A stretch of 64,000 nt of DNA from Sacculina carcini. Lineage: Eukaryota; Arthropoda; Thecostraca; Sacculinidae. Positions 34,799-44,423 of this stretch are shown here, one piece after another. A program made the translations under genes and the position numbers. Position 1 is the first letter of the stretch. Each line of letters starts with the position of its first letter. The stretch spans positions 1,088,501 through 1,152,500 of the forward strand of contig OU696589.1 in assembly GCA_916048095.2 (NCBI GenBank). Reading direction: 5' to 3'. The notes below the pieces were generated by a model. It was not told where the DNA came from. It saw nothing but the letters and a program-made list of their open reading frames with translations, and made no database searches.

Positions 34799-35051
34799 CT
34801 CTTCAAACCATGTCCAAACGTCAACCTGAACCACACCACAGATTCGTCTGATGAAGAGGAGGAGGAAGGACTTGTGACTCCGACCAGCGCCGACCACGTT
34901 CCGGGTCATCCAGCAAGCGCTGAACAAGTTCCTGACCATCCGACGGAGGAAGCAGTCGGGCCGGAGGAGACTGTCCCTGCACCACGTCGATCTACAAGAC
35001 CACGACGCCCTCCAGATAGATATAGAGAGTTCTTTTCAAAAGGGGAGTGAA

Positions 35052-35248
35052 TGTAATGTTGTGACTACTATTATTTATCTAAGTAATATCCGTTGTGCGG
35101 CAGTGACGCCGCAATGAAGACGTTGGTGGTGTGTTGGGACCGCGGGTAGTTTTGGTTCTGTCTGTATCGTTATATTTGATATTCTATCGTGCAGATAATT
35201 AATTACATTGTTGTATGAAAATATCCAGAGTGCCAATTGGGTATTACA
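35052..35248 (+). repeat. 3' LTR of the young gypsy element
   Basis: 197 bp, same ends as the 5' LTR, two substitutions by eye, followed by ATAAA. Confidence 0.92.
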
Positions 35249-35253
35249 ATAAA

Positions 35254-35633
35254 GTATACGCCGAGTTCAATAAAAGAGTGATTTTCCCCTTAACGACCTC
35301 ATTGAGTGATAATTATTAGATTCAGTGATGAATATTGTCAACATTTTCGTAATAATCGCAAGGTTACTAAGGCCCTCTGCTACGCTACTAATGTTGGAGC
35401 ACTACAAGAATAAATTGAAACTAAAAAAATAAGAGGGAAATTGATAAAAATGCCATTTTAATAAGTAGAAACAATTTCTAATATTTAACATTTATGCATG
35501 ATAATGTATAGAAAATATTGCATTATATTGCAAAATCAAATTTTACTCACCACTCAAGTGTACACGGTGGACCTCACTAGATTCAACTAAACAGCTCAAA
35601 CACTAGTTGAGATGTTGGCGCTGGCAGTTTGAT
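35254..35633. other. hAT interior remnant, nothing recognised
   Basis: AT-rich DNA between the young LTR element and the foldback element. No frame resembles the missing hAT transposase. Confidence 0.4.
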
Positions 35634-36589
35634 TGACAAATTATTTGTCCTTAGCCGCGTACAACCAAGGCAGCCTGCTGATTTCAGTCATAACAGATTC
35701 TGAGTGAAAACACGGTTTCCACACAAATATGACAGGATTCATCAATGTCCACACAATCTGACTTCTATCCAGGATTTTCACGCACATTTCGTTCGATACA
35801 AACAAACTTAGCAGGCATCTTTCTCGCCTGGTTCACACCTGTATGGGTTTTCACATTCTTTGTGGGCGACACGTCAAATGTGATCGATGTGCCGTGATCA
35901 CAGCTTTGGTCATGTATGCTTGTGTGTATTAGAATGTGTGGATTCTTTACTTTTCCAAAAGTTTAACTAGTACCAAGTTGCGGTAGATACATTTTTTCAT
36001 GCTGATTCCGAAAATGTATATTTTATTGGATTCAATGAGAAAACCTTTTCCGGAAGTCAAGTTGAAACATCCATTTTGTCGTGAAATTGCGATGGTGTAG
36101 CATTTAATTGGCTGTCTTTGATTTTAAAATTATTGTTGTTTGTTTGTTTGTTTGATTTTTGAATTGTAATTGAAGTCACCATGGAAAGGATGCAGTTTTC
36201 ACGCAGATTTAGAAAAATGTTGTATCAACATTCATGCGATACCTTTTCGCTCAAATTAGCTGAAAATGCGGTTATTTAATCGAATTCCGGTAATCATACG
36301 CCAAAAATAATATATTAATAATATATTTAATAAAATATGCGTAATAAATAATATGTATTAAATTTAGTATTATACCTCGTGTAATATGACTCTGCGCGCA
36401 CAGACTTACTTGCAAATAATATACATGTATTTCAGAAAAAAGAAGACAATATAATACGCATTTTTTAAATACACGTGAAAAACTGCATTCACCGCAATTT
36501 CATATTAGCGTTAATTCTAAAACGCACCGTAGTGTTCATGTAGTGTGTGCGCAGGGCGCATACATTTTCCTGTCAGTCCTGATACTAAG

Positions 36590-36845
36590 ATCCGTGTGGA
36601 CCCGGGTCCGAAAATCGGAACCGTGTGGACTCGGATCCGTGTGGACCCGGGTCCAAGAATCGGAACCGTGTGGACCCGGGTCCAAGAATCGGAACCGTGT
36701 GGACTCGGATCCGTGTGGACCCGGGTCCGAGAATCGGAACCGTGTGGACTCGGATCCGAGTCCACACGGTTCCGCTTCTTGGACTAGGGTCCACACGGAT
36801 CAGAATCCACACGGTTCTGATTCTCGGAGCCGGGTCCACACTGAT
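36590..36845. repeat. Palindromic minisatellite at the centre of the foldback element
   Basis: Units of about 29 bp (GTGTGGACCCGGGTCC plus AAGAATCGGAACC and variants), each containing CCCGGG or GGATCC dyads, arranged as an inverted pair around 36754. The flanks CCTGTCAGTCCTGATACTAA (about 36569) and its reverse complement (about 36846) form an inner inverted repeat. Confidence 0.85.
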
Positions 36846-36982
36846 CTTAGTATCAGGACTGACAGGAAAAAGAATGTGCATTGCGCCCACACTACATGCG
36901 CACTACGGTGCGTCGATTTTAGAATCAATGCTAGTATGAAATTGCGGTGAATACAGTTTTTCACGTGTATTTAAAAAATGCG

Positions 36983-37110
36983 TATCCGAGTCCACACGAT
37001 TCCGATTCTTGGACCCGGGTCCACACGGATCCGAGTCCACAGGGTTTCGATTCTTGGATCCGAGTCCACACGGTTCCGATTCTTGGACCCGGGTCCACAC
37101 GGATCCGGTG
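36983..37110. repeat. Second block of the palindromic minisatellite
   Basis: The same unit (CCGAGTCCACACG, TCTTGGACCCGGGTCC) inserted in the right arm only. The left arm at the matching place (about 36440-36460) has no such block. Confidence 0.8.
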
Positions 37111-37914
37111 TCGGAAGTCTTTTTTCTGAAATACATGTGCATTTTTTTGCAAGTAAGTCTGTGCGCGCAGAGGCATATTACACGATATAATACTAAACTA
37201 AATACATATTATTTATTACGCTCAATTTATTCAATATATTATTAATATTTTTTTCCGTATGATTACGCGAATTTTATTAAATAACCGCATTTTCAGCTAA
37301 TTTGATAAAAAAAAGTATCGCATGAATGTCGCAACCTTTTTCTAAGTCTGCGTGAAAACTGCATCCTTTCCATGGTGACTTCAATTACAATTCAAAAATC
37401 AAACAAACAAAACAAACAAACAACAATAATTTTAAGATCCAGGCAGCCAATTAAACGCTACACGTTCACAATTTCACTGCAAAATGGATGTTTCAACTTG
37501 ACTTCCGGGAAAGGTTTTCTCATTGAATCCAATAAAATATATATTTTCAGAATCAGCATGAAAAAATGTATCTACCGCAGCTCGGCACTAGTTAAACTTT
37601 TGAAAAAGTAGAGAATCCAGCCATCTTGGCAAACATGACCAAGACTGTGATCACGGTACATCGATCACATTTGACGTGTCGCCCATAAAGAATGTGAAAA
37701 CCCATACAGGTGTGAGCCAGGCGAGAAGGATGCCTCCTAAGTTTGTTTGTATCAAACAAAATGTACGTGAAAATCCTGGATGGAAGTCAGATTGTGTGGA
37801 CATTGATGAATCATCTCATATTTGTAAGCAAACCGTGTTTTCACTCAGAGTCTGTTATGACTGAAACCAACAGACAGACATGGTTGTACGCGACTAAGGA
37901 CAAATAATTTGTCA

Positions 37915-38040
37915 GTTACGAGGGGTGATCAGAAAGTAATGACAGTAGGACCCGTAGCTGAGAGTCTATGAGCACTAGGTGGGAGAAGTGTGCCCGATGA
38001 ATACCACATTTGCTAACGGAAGAGCAGAAAAATGAACAGG
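37915..38040. mobile_element. Mariner-like end fragment
   Basis: TTACGAGGGGTGATCAGAAA at 37916 resembles a mariner inverted terminal repeat next to a TA. No partner end and no transposase are seen nearby, so it is at best a remnant. Confidence 0.35.
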
Positions 38041-38386
38041 TGTTGATTCTTATTAAATTTTATTAAATTAAATTTAATTAAAATTTAACTATGTGAGAAT
38101 CCCCACAAAAATTTAACTGATGGAATGTTGATTTTACAATGAAATTTTGAATTTATAAGCAAATTTTATAACATTTTCCCAGCCACACGTTCATCTATGC
38201 CAGCTCTATTTTGTGTCTTCTCCCGTTGGGTGCCTTCTAAACATTGAGGGGTATCGACCCATGCACAAAGAACGTATCACTTTTTGTGTCCAAGCGGAAC
38301 AGATTCCGGAACCGGTTCCAACGGTTCCATTGACCTACGGATCCGGAACCGCGAGTATCAATTCTTACGGTTCCTTCCCAGCCCTA
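38040..38386. repeat. Right terminal inverted repeat of the hAT element
   Basis: Reverse complement of the left end with small indels. The outer 100 bp, from GTCCAAGCGGAAC to CCCAGCCCTA, are best conserved. An open frame running through it into G1 integrase (from 38213) is a chance fusion. Confidence 0.8.
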
Positions 38387-38716
38387 CACCAGATACTTGA
38401 CGGTGACCGAAGTGACATTACTGATCAAAAGTCACACGATCCGCTGATTAGCGACATTCGCAATGCTGCGAGTGATGACCATGATTACGAAATGCTCATC
38501 AGAACCATTCAGGAAGGATACCCAGATGAACGATGTTTTAGCCGACCAGAAGTAAAACAGTACTGTAATATACGGCATAAACTACAATTAGATGATTATC
38601 TTATGTTATATGGATGCATAATTTTTATTCCACAGTCTCTGAGACGCGATATGCTACAAAGAATTCATACCAACCACCAAAGAATGAACATAACTTCAAT
38701 TCGGGCCCTTTAGTTT

Positions 38717-39025
38717 GTTGGACTCCGTCGTGTAGTGGTAGCACACCCGCCTCACATGCGGGAGGTCCGTGGTCCGAATCCCGGCGGAAGATAATTGCAT
38801 TGGGCGAATTCTATAATCCAACAGCCCCTTTCCATCCAGCAGTAAATGATGGTATCATATGTCAGTCATGTGTTGTGTCATACATTCTAGGGAGGTGACC
38901 CTCTCTAATACGTCTTCCGTCCTTGTGGCGCCATAGCGCGTAGAGGGTTGGTTCTGCGGTGGCTTCATAAGCTTCAGCTTTTTCCCGTGTAGCAACTGTC
39001 ACTTAGGCCTTTTATTTTTAGCCTT
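38717..39025 (+). mobile_element. tRNA-Val-derived SINE, copy 2
   Basis: Head GTGTAGTGGTAGCACACCC with anticodon stem-loop CCCGCCTCACATGCGGG (CAC in the loop, as in tRNA-Val) and B-box GGTCCGAATCC at 38771-38781. The body matches copy 1 (ACAGCCCCTTTCCATCCAG, GGCGCCATAGCG). It interrupts the zinc-binding part of G1 integrase. Confidence 0.85.
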
Positions 39026-39093
39026 TAGATCAATTGAATGAAATTAATTAATCCCAGTATGAGAGTATTTTAGAAAATTCACATTTTCCGCTA

Positions 39094-39286
39094 GCGTCGG
39101 CTAATGGCGCGAGCTCGGCCAAGTAAGCTAGCCAGCTGGCCGGCCAGATGTCCATCGACGACCTCGCTCGACATCGCACCGGCCCACACGCGGCAGGGGA
39201 CGCTGATTCAATCCCAGATCCAGAGTTTGCCAATCCCCAGGACGCCATTAAGGCGACCTGGCCGAGCTCGCGCCATTAGCCGACGC
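39094..39286. repeat. Perfect 27-bp inverted repeat with 139-nt spacer
   Basis: 39094-39120 and 39260-39286 are exact reverse complements (core CGGCTAATGGCGCGAGCTCG). They flank the GC-rich start of the orphan RT element and could form a long hairpin. Confidence 0.9.
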
Positions 39287-40010
39287 TCTGCCAGAAGGCC
39301 AACCAGCCACGACGCTACTGCGCTCTCCATAATTTCCATCGCCAACCTACACCGAGCTTCAACCGGTTAGTCATGACTGGGTCGACGACTTGCTCGCAAC
39401 GACGTTGAACGACGAGGCGGTCCACTCAGCTGCCGACGCGCTCGAGAACCTGCTAACAGATGGCATCCCGTTACCAAAACACGACCGCGCCATCACCGAT
39501 CACGGTATGTTTATCTCGCTGCAATGGCAGGAACAGCAGACTCACATGTATCGCACCCGCGCGTCTTCACCGCCGGCGTCTACTTCCGCGTCGACGAAGA
39601 CAACGACTACCGACGATCAGCCTTCGTTCTTAGCATGTCTGCAACCGACCACAGCTCGCCAATGGCGTCAGCTCACACTCCCAGATATGAGGGGATTGCA
39701 TACGTTACCGGCACAAGCGGTCTATCCACGCAATGTTCAAAACATGCCGACACACGGCCTTCGCACGAAAATACCAACACAAGCCCGATGAATTTGGAAG
39801 CCCACTAAACCAACTGCGTTTCTCGACAGTCTCCTACCAGAACTCGTCACGCACAACATTCTCAAAAAAACATCCGCTCGCCATGGTCCAGCGTTTAGGC
39901 TCTTCGCCATTCCAAAACCTAACGGCACGGCTCGAGTTATATACGACCTTTCGCCGCTGACACCACATCTGGCACGATATAACATTTGCCTGCCACGACC
40001 CACAGAGTTC

Positions 40011-40898
40011 ATGCATCTACTCCAGCGACAACCAAAGTGGAAAATGATTAAATTTGACTTACGGTTTCTTCCAGCTGTCATTGCACCCAGGATTGTCGGC
40101 CCTCTTAAACATCCCTATCGCGGACGCATGTATAAATGGCGCCGGCTCCCCATGGGACTGACCTCCGCTCCGGCCTTTATGCAGACTGTCAAGATAGCCA
40201 TTTCACACTCTCTCGAGAGTCACCTGTACCTCAGATGCACGGCCTACCTAGATGACTTCTTGGCCATCGGTCCACCCAACGTGCTACGCCAAGTTCCCCA
40301 GCTCTTGGAACAATGGCAAGTACAACTGAATCACAGTAAGTCTATATGGTCACCAACCACTTGTATAGACTTCTTAGGCTTCCGAATCACACATACTCAT
40401 CATACTACAATCGACATCGCGCCTACCGTCGATCGACAATTGGCCCATGCCTGCGAGCTGGCGCCACAGCGCCCGTATCTTTGGCGCCGACGGCTGGCCG
40501 GCTACATTTCCTCCCTCTGCCGAACATTGCGGCTACCAACCACATACGCGGCGCTCGACTTATACCAGCCTACTCGCCTCGCGATAACTGCGCCAATGTT
40601 AAATTATATTCAACATGTCTCGCCAGCGCCACCAGTCGACTGCAGCGTATCAGCCGACGCTTCAGCGATGGCCCTTAGTCTGGCCACTCCTCAGCAACAA
40701 TGGACATGGCCATACAGCACCAGTTCCCACATATATGACCCTGAACAACGGGCAGCGTTATGGGGCTTATTTTCAGCATGTGCAAGTGGTTTTTCGTGCC
40801 CACTGATAGTCACAGACAACACTGCCGTACTCTTAAATCTGAGTCGCCGTCGCATCAGTCCGTCACTTTTGTCGGCCTTCAATGCACGCGCTTTCTAA
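40011..40898 (+). CDS. RT-RNase H frame of the orphan retroelement
   Basis: 295 residues. RT palm: WRRLPMGLTSAPAFMQTVKI near residue 45, YLDDFLAIGP near 80 (catalytic DD), FLGFRITHTH near 120. The connection (RRRLAGYISSLCRTLRLP near 160) is followed by an RNase H core (SADASAMALSLATP near 220, YDPEQRAALWG near 243, VTDNTAVLLNLSRRR near 275). This RT-connection-RNase H order without tether or integrase is shared by hepadnaviruses and DIRS-like elements. It is part of a fossil element. Confidence 0.6.
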   Translation: MHLLQRQPKWKMIKFDLRFLPAVIAPRIVGPLKHPYRGRMYKWRRLPMGLTSAPAFMQTVKIAISHSLESHLYLRCTAYLDDFLAIGPPNVLRQVPQLLEQWQVQLNHSKSIWSPTTCIDFLGFRITHTHHTTIDIAPTVDRQLAHACELAPQRPYLWRRRLAGYISSLCRTLRLPTTYAALDLYQPTRLAITAPMLNYIQHVSPAPPVDCSVSADASAMALSLATPQQQWTWPYSTSSHIYDPEQRAALWGLFSACASGFSCPLIVTDNTAVLLNLSRRRISPSLLSAFNARAF

Positions 40899-41150
40899 CG
40901 ACCGTTTCGCATGGCCTACGTCCCGACAGGATGGAGCCCTGCTGACGCCCCGTCACAACCTACAACTACTACGCCACTCAGTGGTGGTAGGCCGTTGACC
41001 CGACAACGGAGTGGCGTCAATCGGGTTCAAGACGTCACAGACGCCAGACGGTCATGCGAACTCTGGCATCCGCCATAATACTGACTAAATATGCCCGGCA
41101 GAGCCGACTGGAACGCCTTCGGGGCCCATCGTGCAATGATGCAGTTCGTG

Positions 41151-41434
41151 TACCATAATAATAATATCTTTTTACGTACTCTTAAAATATATAACTTTCT
41201 CCTCTATTCACGCTAATCTCGCTCTCTGCGCCTCACATTGATTGATACTGTGCTATCCTATGAGGTACTTGCCAACCATGCAAGACACCATACGTGGTGA
41301 CTACTCGCGTACAAGTTGTTTTTTCGATGGCTACTTGCCCACTTATTCACATAAAGAGTACTTTTTGCATTGTTCATGATGTATATGGAAAATAAACATT
41401 GTCTGGAATAACAATAAAAATATATATAAGCTCG
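41151..41434. other. AT-rich stretch with several AATAAA-type signals
   Basis: Composition drops sharply from GC-rich to AT-rich at about 41150. Polyadenylation-like AATAAA hexamers occur at about 41391 and 41410. It may be the 3' end of the orphan RT element or unrelated DNA. Nothing else recognised. Confidence 0.35.
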
Positions 41435-41477
41435 GCCAGCTGTTATTCAGGTATTTAACCTTTTATCCGTCAGTCAG
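41435..41477 (+). mobile_element. 3' end fragment of the same SINE family (candidate)
   Basis: CAGCTGTTATTCAGGTATTT followed by AACCTTTTAT matches the SINE copy 1 end (CAGCTGTCACCTAGGCATTT then AACCTTTTAC). It is too short to be certain. Confidence 0.45.
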
Positions 41478-42440
41478 TATACTGGCCAACTCTATACAAT
41501 GATATTAAGATGACAGTGGGAGTGTGTGCACTATGTCGACAGTATTGCGATAGTCTTCTGAAGGAGCCTAGTTTAACTATGAGAATCCAACAAGAGTGTT
41601 CGAGAGCGTATCAACGGATTACTTTCAACATGCTGACAGGACATATCTCGTTAATGTAGATAGTCTCTGGAATAGGTCATATGTGGTTGAATACCCACAT
41701 TAAGATATGACTTTTTGTAGCGTTTGGGGCTCCCAACGGCCTTCGAAACGATGGCGGCCCACAGTGTGCGACTCGTAAAACAATATGTATTTTCCAACGT
41801 TGGGGGGGCTCAGCACCGCATCAGTAGTGCGGAAATCCTTGAGGGAAATGGACACACGGAGTCGGCCGTGAAGCGAACGAAGCGTCTTGTACAAAAACAA
41901 GAGTTAACTGGAATATCGGAAATATTGCGCAACACTCAAGGGCAAGATGGGTGTTCTCCGGCCGAAATTTTGTTTGGGCATCCTATGCGGTCACATGTGC
42001 CAATGCACCATTCCGCTTTCGAACCGAAAGTGGCCGCGATGTGCACACGAAGCAGATCTGCTGCGGGAGGACGTTAGACGGCGTGCAGTTGAACTATACA
42101 ACCGAGGTTCGCACGCTTTACCAAGATTTAGGATAGGCGACATTGTATTTATTCAGAACCAAACGAACCGCCGTTGGAAAGTAGTGGTACAGTCGTTGGT
42201 ATCAAGGGACCTCGAAGATATTTGATTCGTACACCGAGTGGGCATACGACCATGCGAAGCGCCGGCATACTTTGCTGGACTCCTTTGGAGGAGCGGACAA
42301 AGTTGAAACGCAGCACCAGCCAGAGTCGTCGCGTAATGCTATAGTGGAACGCCCGTTGTCTCACACCGAGCCTGGACGAAGCGGTAGAAAGCGTCAGCTA
42401 CCAGCAAAGCTTAACTATTATGTTTAAGCTCAAAAGGAGG

Positions 42441-42793
42441 TGTATGGTGACGTAGTGTGGCGTCACTTGAGTGACGCCAATCTCAACACAAGTACAACTT
42501 GACCGTATGACCTTGACCGGATCTCGTGAGCCACAGAAAGAGTGTGTAAGACCAAGTGACGGTAGAGGATAAGAGCGGCACGAACAACCTGTGTCAAGTG
42601 TATGTACGGGAGAATGGTTTGAGTGTTCGTGGTGTGAGTGTGTGTGATCTTGTGTGTATTCTTGGATGTGTGTATGATTGCGTAATAGTCAAGTGAATAA
42701 TATATGTCGTAACATGCCAAGAAAGATGTCAGTATACAGCAGTATACTGCTGCATTATAACAGGGGTGTGATAGTATTAAACGCCTCAACACA
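42441..42793 (+). repeat. 3' LTR of G1
   Basis: 353 bp matching the 5' LTR from TGTATGGTGACG through GGGGTGTGATAG to CCTCAACACA. It differs by two small length changes and roughly ten substitutions. Confidence 0.85.
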
Positions 42794-42804
42794 CACCGGT
42801 CAGT

Positions 42805-43480
42805 GCAACAACAGCAACAACATGTATTTGCTATAGAGCATATATAACACATGCGCGACAAAGCAGTTTAAACCACGAAAGACAGAAGTGAACACCGGTC
42901 ACAAAGCTATACAAACACAACGAGAACAATATTGAGTAATAAACGCACCATTAACTAATAGCAATTGAACAGTAGCAAAGGGGGTAAGGCAACGAGTGAT
43001 ACAGTCAAATGACCAATCAACGACAATGACAAGTAACGAAAAAGAGAGAACTTGAAAGATGAGTATAATGCATGGTGAAGCAAATAATTAAACAGGGCGG
43101 GGCGCAAAGAAAGAGAAAGACTTGCCTGACCATGAAGACTCGCATATGGCCCGCGGAGAGAATAGCGGCCCCGAGTGGCGCGAAAGAACACGAGGTAGAA
43201 GAAGATCAGTCAGATATTTAGGTTGGTAGGGATCATGAAGGAGTTGGAAAATAATGCAACATAGGCGGAAATGTATACGAGGAAGAATGGGAAGCCAGCG
43301 AAATTCATAGAGAAACGACGAAGTATAACGGCAAGGTGTAGGAGTTAAAACAAAACGACACGAATTATTTATAACACGTTGAAGTATACGAAGAGTGTAT
43401 CGAGGAATATGAAAGTGCATACTGGATGTTCTCACTGTATAAACTCTAGCTATCTGATGGAAAACATCCACTGCTGTTTT
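42805..43480 (-). mobile_element. L2-like LINE, second 3' fragment
   Basis: Minus strand, starting about 12 bp beyond the G1 3' LTR. It encodes the post-RT region (RYTLRILQRVINNSCRFVLT, FRWLPILPRIHFRLCCIIFQ, LLHDPYQPKYLTDLL). The 3' tail appears as CAACAACAGCAACAACA at about 42807, as in the fragment at 21412. It is 5'-truncated with frame changes. Confidence 0.65.
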
Positions 43481-43489
43481 TTCTCATAG

Positions 43490-43600
43490 AATTTGAGTAT
43501 TTTCTGGCTTTCGGCCGGGATAGATCTGGGGTGTGGAATGTGGGATGATGGGATAGGTGTGGGATGTAGATATGGGATGTGGGATAGTGCTGGGCACTTA
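43490..43600. repeat. Irregular TGGGAT-rich minisatellite
   Basis: Repeats of GGGAT(G/A)-containing units (GGTGTGGAATGTGGGATGAT, GTGGGATGTAGATATGGGAT) in the ALDH3 intron. Confidence 0.6.
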
Positions 43601-44397
43601 GAACAAGTAGGTAATTTGTTGTTGATACGATGATAAGATGAAACTGTCACTATAGCGTTTTTAATTGCCAGTTGACTCACCCAACTGTGTTGCCGTCTTG
43701 TAATGAACACTTGTGTCTGTTCTCTTACTGACATGATTACTTGTATTATGTAGCATCTTTATATTTATTATATCATTAGATAGAGCTCAAAAATCGCTTG
43801 AATGGTGGTTTTTAAATTGCCATAAAACTATCTGGGGCAAGTTTCTTATACAAATGAGCAAAATTCATTATTTTCTGTTGGAGTTGAGGTTTTCAAATTA
43901 AATTTTCACACTTAAATATTTTATTTATTTTAGCGCCGTTGAATTTAGCAGTGTCTATTTTGAAAACGTAATCCGCGAATAATTTTAAGAAATTAAGCCA
44001 AGCCTTAATTGACAGCCGTCCTTCTAGGTAGTTCGATTTTCTGTATCTTCTAGTGCTAAAGAATTGTAAGTTTATGGGTGAGTTTCCACAATTGATCACT
44101 AGATGACGCTGTACACAAACCGGAGTATAAAAGGTAGTGAGAGCTATATACTATATTTAAAATTATGTTGACAGTTCAGTTTTTGAAAATAAATGGAATT
44201 AAAACGGTTGATTAATATTAATAAACGAAAATATTCTTTAGTAAATGCATGAAACAATTAAAATTTGATACATGCGCAAAACAAGCCAAGAACAGATAAA
44301 TGAAATAAAGCAAGACAAAATTTCGCCTATCCATGAAATACTGGTGTCAGAGGACAATGCCTTGTCGTCTACGCGTTCTCCCGCGACGAGCAAGTTT

Positions 44398-44423
44398 CAC
44401 GTGACGTCATCAGTCTGACGTCA
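44398..44423. promoter_or_regulatory. E-box plus two CRE-like sites in the ALDH3 intron
   Basis: CACGTGACGTCA at 44398-44409 overlaps an E-box (CACGTG) with a perfect CRE (TGACGTCA). A second perfect TGACGTCA lies at 44416-44423, in a tandem TGACGTCATCAG repeat. These are CREB/ATF and bHLH consensus sites. They sit in a small GC-rich island (44340-44480) amid AT-rich intron. Whether they act as an enhancer is inference. Confidence 0.45.

Larger units (their letters stand above)
30597..35248 (+). mobile_element. Young Ty3/gypsy element inside the hAT transposon
   Basis: Two 197-bp LTRs (30597-30793 and 35052-35248) differ at two positions by eye, about 1%. A 5-bp duplication ATAAA flanks it (30592-30596 and 35249-35253). 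A primer site TGGCGAAGAGGTG starts at 30796 and a purine tract AAAAGGGGAGTGAA precedes the 3' LTR. Parts are gag with zinc knuckle, protease, RT, RNase H, integrase with HHCC and DDE-type core, and an acidic C-terminal tail to about 35040. It resembles Mag-like gypsy elements. It looks nearly whole, with about three breaks. Confidence 0.92.
35634..37914. mobile_element. Foldback-type element, about 2.3-kb imperfect palindrome
   Basis: Both ends read TGACAAATTATTTGTCC inward, and the two halves are reverse complements along almost their whole length. Examples are CGACACGTCAAATGTGATCG (left, about 35867) with its partner near 37655, and TTTTATTGGATTCAATGAG with its partner near 37515. The centre near 36754 is a perfect palindrome around CGGATCCG inside a minisatellite of about 29 bp. 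The right arm carries an extra block of the same minisatellite (about 36983-37110). No transposase is encoded; frames here are translated repeats. It resembles the FB/Galileo style of foldback elements. No target duplication was established. Confidence 0.85.
29575..38386 (-). mobile_element. hAT-superfamily DNA transposon with nested insertions
   Basis: Inserted in G1 with a perfect 8-bp duplication CACCAGAT (29567-29574 and 38387-38394), the length typical of hAT. Ends are inverted: TAGGGCTGGGCAG on the left and CCCAGCCCTA on the right. Inverted similarity continues for about 300 bp on each side, including a GGAACCGGTTCCGG palindrome cluster. A transposase C-terminal fragment lies at 30211-30414. 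The rest of the transposase is not seen. Its middle carries an LTR element (30597-35248), a foldback element (35634-37914) and a mariner-like end. The left tip has a partial tandem duplication of the terminal TAGGGCTGG. Confidence 0.9.
39094..41150 (+). mobile_element. Orphan RT-RNase H retroelement, hepadna/DIRS-like, family uncertain
   Basis: A GC-rich island within AT-rich DNA inserted in G1. 39094-39286 holds a perfect 27-bp inverted repeat. RT motifs lie at about 39860-40390 (RLPMGLTSAPAFMQT, TAYLDDFLAIG, CIDFLGFRI) and an RNase H-like domain at about 40630-40960 (SVSADASAMALSLATP, LIVTDNTAVLL, and a WSPADAPS-type ending). The YLDD box, the D..A RNase H start and the PADAPS ending recall hepadnavirus polymerase and DIRS/VIPER elements more than Ty3/gypsy. 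No integrase, tyrosine recombinase or LTR was recognised. It is broken, with a few breaks, and looks old. Confidence 0.6.
20634..42793 (+). mobile_element. G1: old Ty3/gypsy element broken up by many insertions
   Basis: Bounded by similar LTRs (20634-20952 and 42441-42793). A primer site TGGCGCAGCCG follows the 5' LTR and a purine tract CAAAAGGAGG precedes the 3' LTR. Parts recognised in order are gag start 20952-21272, a pol piece to about 21411, RT about 22236-22842 (NGYFQIAI, VVDDMIVHS), RNase H about 29065-29566 (DIVIETDASCL, TDHKPF), integrase zinc-binding part about 38395-38712, and integrase core and C-terminal part about 41515-42430 (NGHTESAVKRTKR, SPAEILFGHPM). Five groups of insertions separate these parts, and there are several breaks besides. 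LTR divergence of a few percent by eye makes it of middle age. No clear target duplication was found. Confidence 0.85.

Noticed and set aside
36517-37190. Cluster of repetitive frames (GPGSTRI / VDPGPR-like) in the foldback element
   Set aside because: Pure translations of the palindromic minisatellite in several frames on both strands.
38213-38713. 166-residue frame as one gene
   Set aside because: Its first part is hAT terminal repeat and only the second part is G1 integrase zinc domain; a chance fusion across a transposon border.
38714-38790. Functional tRNA-Val gene
   Set aside because: The head resembles tRNA-Val, but the acceptor ends do not pair well and it continues into a SINE body shared with the copy at 28712.
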